DNA of 10,057 nt, from NCBI GenBank assembly GCA_023257495.1, contig JALRCC010000104.1, forward strand, positions 1 to 10,057. Reading direction: 5' to 3'. The stretch is from Rugosibacter sp. (GTDB lineage: Bacteria; Pseudomonadota; Gammaproteobacteria; Burkholderiales; Rhodocyclaceae). A model generated the notes under the pieces. It saw only the letters and a program-made list of their open reading frames with translations, ran no database searches and was not told the origin of the DNA. This document shows, one piece after another, positions 1 to 6,241 of the stretch. Every line of letters begins with the position of its first letter. Position 1 is the first letter of the stretch. A program made the position numbers and the translations under genes.

Positions 1-1
1 C

Positions 2-1021
2 GGTATTCACGCCAGCCCAACATGTGTGATGGCTTATGGCGAGCATGGTGGCGCGGTCGGCACGCTGATCGGTAAAGAAAATGATGGTTTGAAATACATG
101 TTCGTGATGATGAATGCGGCACGCTATGCCGTCGGGTTGGAAGGCCTGGCGCTGGGCGAGCGCGCGTACCAGCAGGCGCTCGGGTTTGCTCGTGAGCGCG
201 TGCAGAGCCGTGCGATTGAAGGCTCGGCCGGTAGTGTGCCGATCATCAAGCACCCGGATGTCCGGCGCATGTTGTTGCTGATGCGTTCACAAAATGAAGC
301 CATGCGTGCCGTGGCTTATGTCGTGGCGTCAGCACTGGATTCTGCCTCGCGACATCCGGATGCGGATGAGCGTATTCGCCAACAGGCGTTTGTGGATTTG
401 ATGATTCCCGTAGTCAAAGCCTGGCTGACTGAAACAGGAAATGAAGTCACGTCACTTGGCGTGCAGATTCATGGCGGCATGGGTTTCATTGAAGAAACCG
501 GTGCTGCACAGCATTTTCGCGATGCGCGCATCACCACGATTTATGAGGGCACGACCGGTATTCAGGCATTGGATCTTATCGGTCGCAAAGTCGCCCGCGA
601 TGGCGGCGCTGCACTGAATGCCTTGCGCGGACAAATGAAAGAGACGCAAGCCGAACTGGCTAAACAGTCGGCTGCCAGTTTCAAGGCACTGGCGGCAGCG
701 CTTGGCGAGGGCATTGCTGCGGTGGCTGCGGCGGGTGAATACATTGTGGCCAATTACGGCAAGGATCCGCGCACGGTTGCTGTCGGTGCAGTACCTTTCC
801 TGCGCTTACTGGGAATTGTGTCCGGCGGCTGGATGATGGCGCGTGCCGCACTGGCTGCACAAGCGAAAATTGACGCAGGTGACAATGATCCGTTTTATCC
901 CGCAAAAATCAATACAGCGCATTTTTATGCAGATCATGTGATGGCAGCAGCAAGTGGTCTGGTCAAGGAAGTGGTGCATGGCGGCGCGAGCGCGCTGGCC
1001 TTGGATGATGCGCAGTTTTGA
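2..1021 (+). CDS. Acyl-CoA dehydrogenase, C-terminal part (5' end outside window)
   Basis: Oxidises an acyl-CoA to its 2,3-enoyl-CoA with FAD and passes electrons to ETF in the cytoplasm. The frame is open from base 2, reading GIHASPTCVMAYG at the edge, so the visible 339 residues lack the N-terminal domain. Seen: the helical flavoprotein C-terminal domain with IHGGMGF and IYEGTTGIQALDL. The Glu of IYEGT (codon 545-547) matches the catalytic base of the family. About 150 residues follow it, which fits the long (roughly 600-residue) acyl-CoA dehydrogenase subfamily with an extra C-terminal domain, often annotated as DmdC-like (3-methylmercaptopropionyl-CoA dehydrogenase). The substrate cannot be decided here. 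An ETF-QO gene lies convergently downstream and a thioesterase and CoA transferase follow, which suits acyl-CoA catabolism. The stop is TGA. An internal GTG/ATG near 26-31 is not a plausible start because homologous-looking sequence continues upstream of it. Confidence 0.93.
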   Translation, partial: GIHASPTCVMAYGEHGGAVGTLIGKENDGLKYMFVMMNAARYAVGLEGLALGERAYQQALGFARERVQSRAIEGSAGSVPIIKHPDVRRMLLLMRSQNEAMRAVAYVVASALDSASRHPDADERIRQQAFVDLMIPVVKAWLTETGNEVTSLGVQIHGGMGFIEETGAAQHFRDARITTIYEGTTGIQALDLIGRKVARDGGAALNALRGQMKETQAELAKQSAASFKALAAALGEGIAAVAAAGEYIVANYGKDPRTVAVGAVPFLRLLGIVSGGWMMARAALAAQAKIDAGDNDPFYPAKINTAHFYADHVMAAASGLVKEVVHGGASALALDDAQF

Positions 1022-1032
1022 TGCGGCTTTCA

Positions 1033-1058
1033 AAAAGTCGGCGTTGGTGATACGGTGT
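1033..1058. repeat. 26-base dispersed repeat, copy 1 (intergenic)
   Basis: This stretch matches 5453-5478 at 23 of 26 bases in the same orientation (mismatches at 1044, 1048 and 1051). It lies just after the acyl-CoA dehydrogenase stop, in the 207-base gap that otherwise holds only the terminator. No gene is visible in the gap. Confidence 0.5.
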
Positions 1059-1180
1059 GACGGGCAGGATTCAGGCAAAAAAGCGGCCACAGGGAACATA
1101 GTATGGCCACTTTCGCCAACCTCCTGCAACTCGGTACAGTGTTTTCAGTAAGCCGGAAAGCCCCCTGATTTGCGGGTTGC

Positions 1181-1218
1181 CCAATAAAAAAACCCGCTTT
1201 GGCGGGGTTTTTTATTGG
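1181..1218. terminator. Bidirectional intrinsic terminator between convergent genes
   Basis: A 17-base inverted repeat (1181-1197 against 1202-1218) pairs at 16 of 17 positions around the loop TTTG. The stem has a GC core (cccgc/gcggg) flanked by an A-run on the left and a T-run on the right, so it reads as hairpin plus U-tract on both strands. It lies between the stop of the acyl-CoA dehydrogenase (+) and the stop of ETF-QO (-, 1229) and would end both transcripts. Confidence 0.9.
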
Positions 1219-1228
1219 ATGTCGCGTG

Positions 1229-2860
1229 TTACATCTGCTGATAAATTGGCCCCTCGCCGCCTTGCGGGGCGACCCAGTTGATGTTTTGCGTCGGGTCCTT
1301 GATATCGCAGGTTTTGCAATGCACGCAGTTCTGCGCATTGATTTGTAACTGCGGATTGGCCCCGCCAGCATCGCGCACGATCTCATAAACTCCGGCAGGG
1401 CAATAGCGCTGCTCGGGTGCGTCGTAACGTGCCAGATTGGTAGTGATCGGCACATCGGCATTCTTCAGTTGTAAGTGGCAGGGCTGGTCTTCTTCGTGGT
1501 TGGTGTTGGAAAGAAAAACAGAAGAGAGACGGTCAAACGTCAGCACACCATCGGGTTTGGGATAATCGATGGGCGTACATTCAGCTGCCGGTTTGAGTTT
1601 GGTGTGGTCCGCCGTATTGTGCAGCGTCCACGGCGCCTTGCCACGTAGTAGCACCTGATCGATGCCGAACATGATCGAGCCAGTGACAAGCCCCTTGGCC
1701 ATCCACGGTTTGAAGTTGCGTGCCGTGTGCAACTCGTCATGCAGCCAGGAAGCGCGTAAGGCCTCGGGATAGGCGGTGAGTTCATCCTGCATGCGCCCGG
1801 CGGCGAGTGCGGCCGCTGCCGCTTCAGCGGCCAGCATGCCGCTTTTGATTGCAGCATGGCTACCTTTGATACGCGAGGCAACCAGTAGTCCGGCATCATC
1901 CCCAATCAGGGCGCCGCCCGCGAAATCCAGCCGAGGCATGGATTGCAGGCCGCCTGCCGCCAGCGCGCGCGCACCATAGGCGATACGCTTGCCGCCATTG
2001 AGCATGGCAGCAATACGTGGATGAGTTTTCAGGCGTTGCATTTCCTCGAAGGGGGAGAGGAAGGGATTGCTGTAACCCAGGCCGACAACGAGCCCGATGG
2101 CAATCTGGTTTTCTGCCAGGTGGTAAATGAATCCGCCGCCATAGGTGTCCCGTGCCAGCGGCCAGCCAGCGGTGTGGATGACCAAGCCCTTTTCGTGTTG
2201 AGCGGTTGGTACTTCCCATAATTCTTTAATGCCCAAAGCATAAGTTTGCGGGTCGGATTTTTCGCGCAAGTTGAACCTGGTTTCAATTTCCTTGCCCAAA
2301 TGTCCGCGACACCCTTCGGCGAACAGCGTGTATTTGGCGAGCAGATCCATGCCCGGCTGATAGGCGGGGCCATGTTCTCCGTCGTGCTTGACGCCCATAT
2401 CACCAGTTGCAACGCCACGCACGGCACCTTGTTCGTTGTACAGTACTTCAGCGCCGGCAAAGCCGGGGAAGATATCAACGCCCAAGGCTTCGGCCTGGGT
2501 TGCCAGCCAACGGCAGACCTGTCCAAGACTGACGATATAGTTTCCATGATTCTGAAAGCACGCGGGCAGCAGAAAATTGGGCACGTCAATGTGGCTCTTG
2601 GCCGTTAAAAACGTAAACCAGTCACGGCTGACCGGTGTATCCAACGGGGCATCCTTTTCTTGCCAGTCGGGCAGCAGCTCATTGAGTGCGCGGGGGTCCA
2701 TCACCGCGCCGGAAAGAATATGGGCACCAATTTCAGCACCTTTTTCAATCAGGCATACGCTGATTTCTGGGTTGATCTGTTTTAGTCGTATTGCTGCCGA
2801 GAGCCCTGCGGGGCCACCTCCTACGATCAATATGTCAAACTCCATCGCTTCGCGCTGCAT
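1229..2860 (-). CDS. Electron transfer flavoprotein-ubiquinone oxidoreductase (ETF-QO)
   Basis: Takes electrons from reduced ETF, loaded by acyl-CoA dehydrogenases, and reduces ubiquinone at the inner membrane, using FAD and one [4Fe-4S] cluster. The protein has 543 residues. Seen: an N-terminal dinucleotide-binding motif ILIVGGGPAGLSAA (about residues 10-23), a middle part typical of the ETF-QO/FixC family (GAHILSGAVMDPRAL, then YGGGFIYH), and a C-terminal ferredoxin-like domain with Cys487 and CVHCKTC (Cys512, 515, 518). That 25-3-3 spacing matches the cluster ligands of the mitochondrial enzyme. The start at 2860 is chosen because AAAGGAA lies four bases upstream and FAD-binding sequence starts right after it. 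Longer in-frame starts (to 2977) would overlap the divergent thioesterase gene and the likely promoter. It converges on an acyl-CoA dehydrogenase, its expected electron source through ETF. No etfAB is present in the window. Confidence 0.96.
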   Translation of the reverse strand: MQREAMEFDILIVGGGPAGLSAAIRLKQINPEISVCLIEKGAEIGAHILSGAVMDPRALNELLPDWQEKDAPLDTPVSRDWFTFLTAKSHIDVPNFLLPACFQNHGNYIVSLGQVCRWLATQAEALGVDIFPGFAGAEVLYNEQGAVRGVATGDMGVKHDGEHGPAYQPGMDLLAKYTLFAEGCRGHLGKEIETRFNLREKSDPQTYALGIKELWEVPTAQHEKGLVIHTAGWPLARDTYGGGFIYHLAENQIAIGLVVGLGYSNPFLSPFEEMQRLKTHPRIAAMLNGGKRIAYGARALAAGGLQSMPRLDFAGGALIGDDAGLLVASRIKGSHAAIKSGMLAAEAAAAALAAGRMQDELTAYPEALRASWLHDELHTARNFKPWMAKGLVTGSIMFGIDQVLLRGKAPWTLHNTADHTKLKPAAECTPIDYPKPDGVLTFDRLSSVFLSNTNHEEDQPCHLQLKNADVPITTNLARYDAPEQRYCPAGVYEIVRDAGGANPQLQINAQNCVHCKTCDIKDPTQNINWVAPQGGEGPIYQQM

Positions 2861-2896
2861 GTGATTCCTTTCAATACTCGGCAAACCAGATCGGGC

Positions 2897-2906
2897 GATT
2901 ATAATC
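2897..2906. promoter_or_regulatory. Palindromic -10 element of a divergent promoter
   Basis: The perfect palindrome GATTATAATC contains TATAAT on both strands (minus strand at 2898-2903, plus strand at 2900-2905) within the 76-base gap between the divergent ETF-QO and thioesterase starts. On the minus strand a 4-of-6 match to the -35 box (TCAACA, 2922-2927) lies 18 bases away, giving a leader of about 30 bases to the ETF-QO start. On the plus strand I see no good -35 box. A leader of about 25 bases would reach the thioesterase ATG. The -10 match is seen directly. Promoter activity is inferred. Confidence 0.55.
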
Positions 2907-2936
2907 ATCCCTTCTTTAGCCTGTTGAAGTCGGTTC

Positions 2937-3383
2937 ATGAATCCGGTTGTCTCCGTTGATGAGAAGTCTGATCGCAAGCTTGTTTATTGCCTTGAAATGC
3001 CCTTGCGCTGGGGCGATCAGGACGCGATGAATCACATCAATAACACGCTGTATTTTCGTTACATGGAACAAGCCCGGGTTGAGTGGCTGGATTCCATTTG
3101 CCCTGAAGAGCGGCGAGAAAAAAACCAGGGCGCAGTGCTAGTCAATGCAAGCTGCACTTTTTTGATGCCGCTCACTTACCCGGGGAAAATATTGTGTGAT
3201 ATTTTCATCGGCCAACCCGGGCGCAGTAGTTTGCCGACGTTTTATGAGCTGCGCCGGGTAGATGATCATCGTCTTTATGCGCAAGGTGCGGCTAAACTGG
3301 TGTGGATAGACAAGCTCAGTGGCCAGTCGATCCCGCTGCCCGATGCTCTGCGAAAGGCTTTTGCTGGTGTCCAGAAAACGTAA
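2937..3383 (+). CDS. Hotdog-fold acyl-CoA thioesterase (4HBT/YbgC-like)
   Basis: Predicted cytoplasmic hydrolase of acyl-CoA thioesters. It has 148 residues, a usual length for a single-hotdog protein. Seen: RWGDQDAMNHINNTLYFRYMEQAR (residues 24-47, written here in outline) fits the family signature in which an Asp before the GH/NH-V/I-NN segment is catalytic; Asp29 is the best candidate. The family acts as dimers or tetramers. The exact substrate is not readable: fatty acyl-, branched or aromatic acyl-CoAs are all handled by relatives. It diverges from ETF-QO and lies upstream of scoAB, so a role in acyl-CoA catabolism or CoA recycling is likely. There is no good ribosome-binding sequence before ATG 2937, and a slightly later start cannot be excluded. 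The first 20 residues are not conserved-looking. Confidence 0.88.
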   Translation: MNPVVSVDEKSDRKLVYCLEMPLRWGDQDAMNHINNTLYFRYMEQARVEWLDSICPEERREKNQGAVLVNASCTFLMPLTYPGKILCDIFIGQPGRSSLPTFYELRRVDDHRLYAQGAAKLVWIDKLSGQSIPLPDALRKAFAGVQKT

Positions 3384-3408
3384 CCACTTGCAGTGATGCT
3401 GACATTAT

Positions 3409-3434
3409 TTTTGGTGTAACGTTTTGGTGTAACG
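3409..3434. repeat. Perfect 13-bp tandem repeat upstream of scoA
   Basis: TTTTGGTGTAACG occurs twice head to tail (3409-3421 and 3422-3434) in the 101-base gap between the thioesterase stop and scoA. It could be a paired operator for a regulator of the CoA transferase operon, or a simple slippage duplication. I see no convincing -35/-10 pair next to it. The repeat is directly visible; its role is not. Confidence 0.6.
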
Positions 3435-3472
3435 ATGTATTGATTGAATTGAGAATTGATCCATCACTTTCG

Positions 3473-3479
3473 TAAGGGG
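3473..3479 (+). promoter_or_regulatory. Ribosome-binding site of scoA
   Basis: TAAGGGG ends five bases before ATG 3485 and fixes the scoA start. It is one of the clearest Shine-Dalgarno matches in the window. Confidence 0.7.
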
Positions 3480-3484
3480 CATAG

Positions 3485-4192
3485 ATGAATAAAATTTTTC
3501 CTTCTGCTACTGCAGCGCTCGAAGGCATCGTCAAGGACAATCAGCTACTGGCTGTTGGCGGGTTTGGGCTGTGTGGTATTCCCGAAGCGCTGATTGATGC
3601 GCTGCTGGCCAGTGGTGTCAAAGGACTGACGGTGATCTCGAACAATGCAGGCATTGATGGGTTTGGCTTGGGCAAGCTGCTCGAATCTCGGCAGATCAAA
3701 AAGATGATTGCCAGCTATGTTGGCGAGAACAAGGAATTCGAGCGCCAGTATTTATCCGGTGAACTCGAAGTGGAACTGACACCACAAGGCACGCTGGCAG
3801 AAAAATTACGCGCCGGTGGCGCAGGCATTCCGGCATTTTTCACGAAGACCGGCGTAGGTACGCGGGTGGCTGAAGGTAAGGAGCTACGCGATTTTGACGG
3901 AGATACCTATGTGCTCGAACGTAGCTTTGTGCCTGATGTGGCTCTGGTCAAGGCTCACGTGGCAGATAAATCCGGCAATTTGCAGTTTCGTTTGACTGCG
4001 CGCAACTTCAATCCGGCCGTGGCGATGGCGGGCAAGATATGTATCGTGGAAGTCGAGCACATTGTTGAGACGGGTACGCTGGATCCAGACCAGATTCATC
4101 TGCCGGGGATTTATGTGCATCGCATTGTGCATAACCCCAACCCTGAAAAGCGTATCGAACGAGTCGTCCTCAGAGAAAAGGAAGAAAACTGA
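3485..4192 (+). CDS. scoA: 3-oxoacid CoA-transferase, subunit A
   Basis: Alpha subunit of a succinyl-CoA:3-ketoacid CoA-transferase type enzyme, which moves CoA from succinyl-CoA (or a related donor) to acetoacetate or another 3-oxoacid. It has 235 residues, the usual length for the family. Seen: the N-terminal CoA-transferase I glycine motif [12 protein letters not shown] (25-36), [15 protein letters not shown], and the [19 protein letters not shown] segment typical of subunit A. The start is supported by TAAGGGG five bases upstream. The stop TGA lies two bases before the subunit B start, so the two are co-transcribed and probably translationally coupled. The beta-ketoadipate (PcaI) and SCOT branches of this family look alike. 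The fatty-acid context favours acetoacetate, but no other aromatic pathway gene is visible to test this. Confidence 0.93.
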   Translation: MNKIFPSATAALEGIVKDNQLLAVGGFGLCGIPEALIDALLASGVKGLTVISNNAGIDGFGLGKLLESRQIKKMIASYVGENKEFERQYLSGELEVELTPQGTLAEKLRAGGAGIPAFFTKTGVGTRVAEGKELRDFDGDTYVLERSFVPDVALVKAHVADKSGNLQFRLTARNFNPAVAMAGKICIVEVEHIVETGTLDPDQIHLPGIYVHRIVHNPNPEKRIERVVLREKEEN

Positions 4193-4194
4193 TC

Positions 4195-4833
4195 ATGGCC
4201 TGGAACCACGACCAAATGGCAGCGCGTGCTGCGCAAGAATTACAGGATGGCTTTTATGTGAACTTGGGCATTGGCTTGCCAACGCTGGTGGCCAACCATG
4301 TACCCGATCACATGGAAGTATGGTTGCAAAGTGAGAATGGCATGCTCGGTATTGGCCCCTTTCCAACCAAAGATGAAGTGGATGCCGACTTGATCAACGC
4401 GGGCAAGCAGACGGTGACGACCTTGCCTGGTTCATCGATTTTTGGCAGCGAGGAAAGTTTTGCCATGATTCGTGGCGGCAAGATCAACCTGAGCATTCTC
4501 GGTGCGATGCAGGTTAGCGAACACGGTGATCTGGCGAACTGGATGATTCCCGGCAAGATGGTCAAGGGCATGGGTGGTGCGATGGATCTGGTCGCGGGTG
4601 TCAAGCGTGTGGTCGTGCTGATGGAGCATGTGGCCAAAAAGAAAGATGGCAGCGAAGACCTGAAAATTCTGCCTGCCTGCACCTTGCCGCTGACCGGCAA
4701 GGCCGTTGTTAATCGCATCATCACCGATTTGGCGGTGATGGACGTTACCCCAAAAGGGCTGCAAGTGATTGAGCTCGCACCCGGCGTGACGATGGAGCAA
4801 CTCCAGGCGAAGACCGGTGTGAAACTGCAATAG
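4195..4833 (+). CDS. scoB: 3-oxoacid CoA-transferase, subunit B
   Basis: Beta subunit carrying the active-site glutamate that forms the enzyme-CoA thioester intermediate. It has 212 residues, normal for the family. Seen: [13 protein letters not shown] (23-35), then [14 protein letters not shown], where Glu47 of SENG is the expected nucleophile, then [23 protein letters not shown] and the [13 protein letters not shown] segment. It starts two bases after the scoA stop. The nearest purine-rich Shine-Dalgarno-like run (AAGGA, 4178-4182) is 12 bases away, which is long and points to coupling with scoA translation. The gene ends convergently 37 bases from the hslO stop, with no clear terminator between them. 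Confidence 0.94.
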   Translation: MAWNHDQMAARAAQELQDGFYVNLGIGLPTLVANHVPDHMEVWLQSENGMLGIGPFPTKDEVDADLINAGKQTVTTLPGSSIFGSEESFAMIRGGKINLSILGAMQVSEHGDLANWMIPGKMVKGMGGAMDLVAGVKRVVVLMEHVAKKKDGSEDLKILPACTLPLTGKAVVNRIITDLAVMDVTPKGLQVIELAPGVTMEQLQAKTGVKLQ

Positions 4834-4856
4834 GATCTTGCAGCAGATTCTGGCTA

Positions 4857-4875
4857 CTAGGCTCTAGTCTCTAGT
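4857..4875. repeat. CTAG-rich micro-repeat at the scoB/hslO junction
   Basis: Three CTAG tetramers sit within 18 bases (4857, 4864, 4871), including a perfect 7-bp tandem CTCTAGT (4862-4868, 4869-4875). The last copy supplies the TAG stop of hslO on the minus strand (4871-4873). CTAG is uncommon in many proteobacterial genomes, so the cluster stands out. It may be only local slippage. Confidence 0.5.
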
Positions 4876-5797
4876 GCAACACCCGCCCGGCAGGCGGAAA
4901 CAGCTCGTCAATGATTTCCGGGCCGAAGTGGTATTCATGACCGCAGATTTCATCTGCGATAGAAATGACCTCGGTATCGGCGAGGATGCCGACTACTTCC
5001 TCACGACCCATGGAAAGCAATAGGTTGCGTATTTTTTCTTCATCACGCGGGCAATGCCAAGTGACCATGCGCGGTGAGAAAACGCGGATATTTTCGGTGT
5101 TGAACAAGCGGGTGAGCAGTGTCTCTACCGGCAGCGTTAACTCGGCAGGCTGCAGTGTGTTGGCGAGTTGCTCAATGCGATTCCAGCCGTCTTTATCGAG
5201 CAGATCAGCGTCCGGCAGTTTTTGTAAAAACAGTCCGCAGGCGGTCTCATTGTCTGCCGCTAGCCACAGGCGGGAAGACAGTTGTTCGGACTGGGTGAGG
5301 TAATGCTCGAAAATGGCAGCCATCGTTTCGCCATCATTCGGCACCAAACTTTGGTAGGGCTCGGCATTTGCTGTTTGCAACGTGAGCATGAGCTGACCAT
5401 CGCCGAGCAGGTCTTTGGTGGTCGGGGGTGAGGTTGTTGAGGTGGCGGTAACAAAAGTCGGCGCTGGCGAGACGGTGTTGGAACGAAAGTCTTCGGTCAA
5501 GAACGAGGTGGTTTCTTTCAATGAACTGCGCGCCATGCCGCGCAGACGCAATTGTTCATCGCAATCCATCACCAACAGCGATATGGGCCCTGTGCCCTGT
5601 AGCTGAAAGCGCACGCGGCCAGGTGTTTTCAGATTGCTGCCGATAATGGTGGTGATGGCCGCGAGTTCGCCCAACAGGCTACGCGTGGTTGGAGTGTAAT
5701 CGCGCACAGCGCATAGCGAGCGCCAGGCAGGCCCGAGTTGAACGAGACTGCCGCGTATGTCGAGGTCTTCGAACAGAAAACGATGAATGGTATCCAT
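4871..5797 (-). CDS. hslO: Hsp33 chaperone with degenerate redox switch
   Basis: Hsp33 is a cytoplasmic holdase normally activated by oxidation of four zinc-binding cysteines. The 308-residue protein shows the fold: an N-terminal domain (IHRFLFEDLDIRGSLVQL; FQLQGTGPISLLVMD), GDGQLMLTL, EHYLTQSEQLSSRLWLA, and a C-terminal switch domain. The switch normally reads CxC...CxxC. Here only WHCPRD (Cys249) and DEICGHEY (Cys285) remain, with Arg251 and Asp282 at the other two positions. The 36-residue spacing equals that of the outer E. coli pair (232/268), so these are substitutions, not misalignment. A Thr/Ser/Pro-rich stretch (about 91-128) is some 26 residues longer than the corresponding E. coli linker. 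The gene starts six bases after yffB in a probable operon and has no clear Shine-Dalgarno. It is intact, so the loss of ligands is not simple decay. Zinc binding and oxidative activation are doubtful. Confidence 0.9.
   Translation of the reverse strand: MDTIHRFLFEDLDIRGSLVQLGPAWRSLCAVRDYTPTTRSLLGELAAITTIIGSNLKTPGRVRFQLQGTGPISLLVMDCDEQLRLRGMARSSLKETTSFLTEDFRSNTVSPAPTFVTATSTTSPPTTKDLLGDGQLMLTLQTANAEPYQSLVPNDGETMAAIFEHYLTQSEQLSSRLWLAADNETACGLFLQKLPDADLLDKDGWNRIEQLANTLQPAELTLPVETLLTRLFNTENIRVFSPRMVTWHCPRDEEKIRNLLLSMGREEVVGILADTEVISIADEICGHEYHFGPEIIDELFPPAGRVLH
5453..5478. repeat. 26-base dispersed repeat, copy 2 (inside hslO insertion)
   Basis: Same-orientation partner of 1033-1058. On the minus strand it encodes NTVSPAPTF within the Thr/Ser/Pro-rich insertion of Hsp33. 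A weaker 22-of-26 match at 7369-7394 in the adaptor gene is probably coincidental because it encodes an ordinary adaptor tail (VKVGARVTV). Confidence 0.5.
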
Positions 5798-5803
5798 AGA
5801 GGG

Positions 5804-6151
5804 TTAGCGTACGAAGCTGTCAAACAACGTGGGGTCAAACCCGACCAGTAGCTGACCTGCGTCGTTTTCAACGAGCGGGCGGCGGATTACGCTGGGGTTT
5901 TCCAGCATCAGGGCCACGGCCTGCCCTTGGGTGGTGATCGCCTGTTGCTCAGGGCTGAGCTTGCGCCAGGTGGTGCCTTTGTTGTTGATCAGCGTTTGCC
6001 AGCCGAGCGCACGACACCAAAGCACGAGTTTTTCACGTGGCACACCGAGTTTTTTGTAGTCGTGAAATTCATAGCCAACACTATTTGCCTCACACCAGGC
6101 GAAGGCTTTTTTCATTGTGTCGCAGTTTTTGATACCGTAAAGTTTGACCAT
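5804..6151 (-). CDS. yffB: ArsC/Spx-fold thioredoxin-like protein, YffB type
   Basis: A small cytoplasmic protein of the arsenate reductase-like (ArsC/YffB/Spx) superfamily. It has 115 residues, close to the roughly 118 of YffB. Seen: VKLYGIKNCDTMKKA, with Cys10 at the family active-site position, and near the C-terminus NPSVIRRPLV, with the conserved basic pair at 90-91. YffB relatives are thought to be glutathione- or thiol-dependent, but their substrate is unsettled, and genuine arsenate reductase activity should not be assumed. The start at 6151 is chosen because family sequence begins at MVKLYG. The in-frame extension to 6232 runs through the gap shared with the divergent export operon. 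AAAGGG lies about ten bases upstream. A weak -10 candidate (TATCAT, minus strand, 6200-6205) would give a leader of about 40 bases. It is followed six bases later by hslO. Confidence 0.88.
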   Translation of the reverse strand: MVKLYGIKNCDTMKKAFAWCEANSVGYEFHDYKKLGVPREKLVLWCRALGWQTLINNKGTTWRKLSPEQQAITTQGQAVALMLENPSVIRRPLVENDAGQLLVGFDPTLFDSFVR

Positions 6152-6229
6152 GATGAAGAGCCCTTTGAAAAAAGAGGCAAGAGTTTGCATGGGGGCAGAA
6201 TGATAGCAAAAGCCCCACTTGAAATGTGG

Positions 6230-6235
6230 CATAAT
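6230..6235 (+). promoter_or_regulatory. Candidate -10 box for the export operon
   Basis: CATAAT (5 of 6 to the consensus) ends six bases before ATG 6242, so transcription would begin at or next to the start codon. No Shine-Dalgarno is visible before that ATG, which fits a leaderless message. No good -35 box is seen, and the promoter call is tentative. Confidence 0.35.
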
Positions 6236-6241
6236 CGGGCT

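Noticed and set aside
1030..1461. 143-residue minus-strand open frame at the end of ETF-QO
   Set aside because: Most of it is an alternative frame of the ETF-QO ferredoxin domain and it runs through the terminator. No family resemblance was seen.
2861..2977. N-terminal extension of ETF-QO by 39 residues
   Set aside because: It crosses the likely promoter and the start of the divergent thioesterase gene. ATG 2860 has a good Shine-Dalgarno and is followed at once by the FAD motif.
3435..3470. scoA promoter built from AT-rich sequence such as TGTATT
   Set aside because: The best -10 candidate has a poor -35 partner at an unfavourable spacing, so it was not listed as a feature.
4883..4897. Small inverted repeat CCGCC/GGCGG near the hslO stop as a terminator
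   Set aside because: Only a five-base stem, inside coding sequence, with no T-run after it on either strand.
5804..6151. Annotating the ArsC-fold gene as arsenate reductase
   Set aside because: The sequence pattern (GIKNCDTMKKA, 115 residues) fits the YffB branch, and no arsenic resistance genes are nearby.
6152..6232. N-terminal extension of the YffB-type protein by 27 residues
   Set aside because: Family sequence begins at MVKLYG; the extension covers the divergent upstream gap and has no recognisable features.
5927..6241. An in-frame upstream extension of the adaptor gene, giving a 508-residue protein
   Set aside because: It runs antisense over the YffB-type gene, has no signal or family sequence, and the membrane anchor starts right after ATG 6242.
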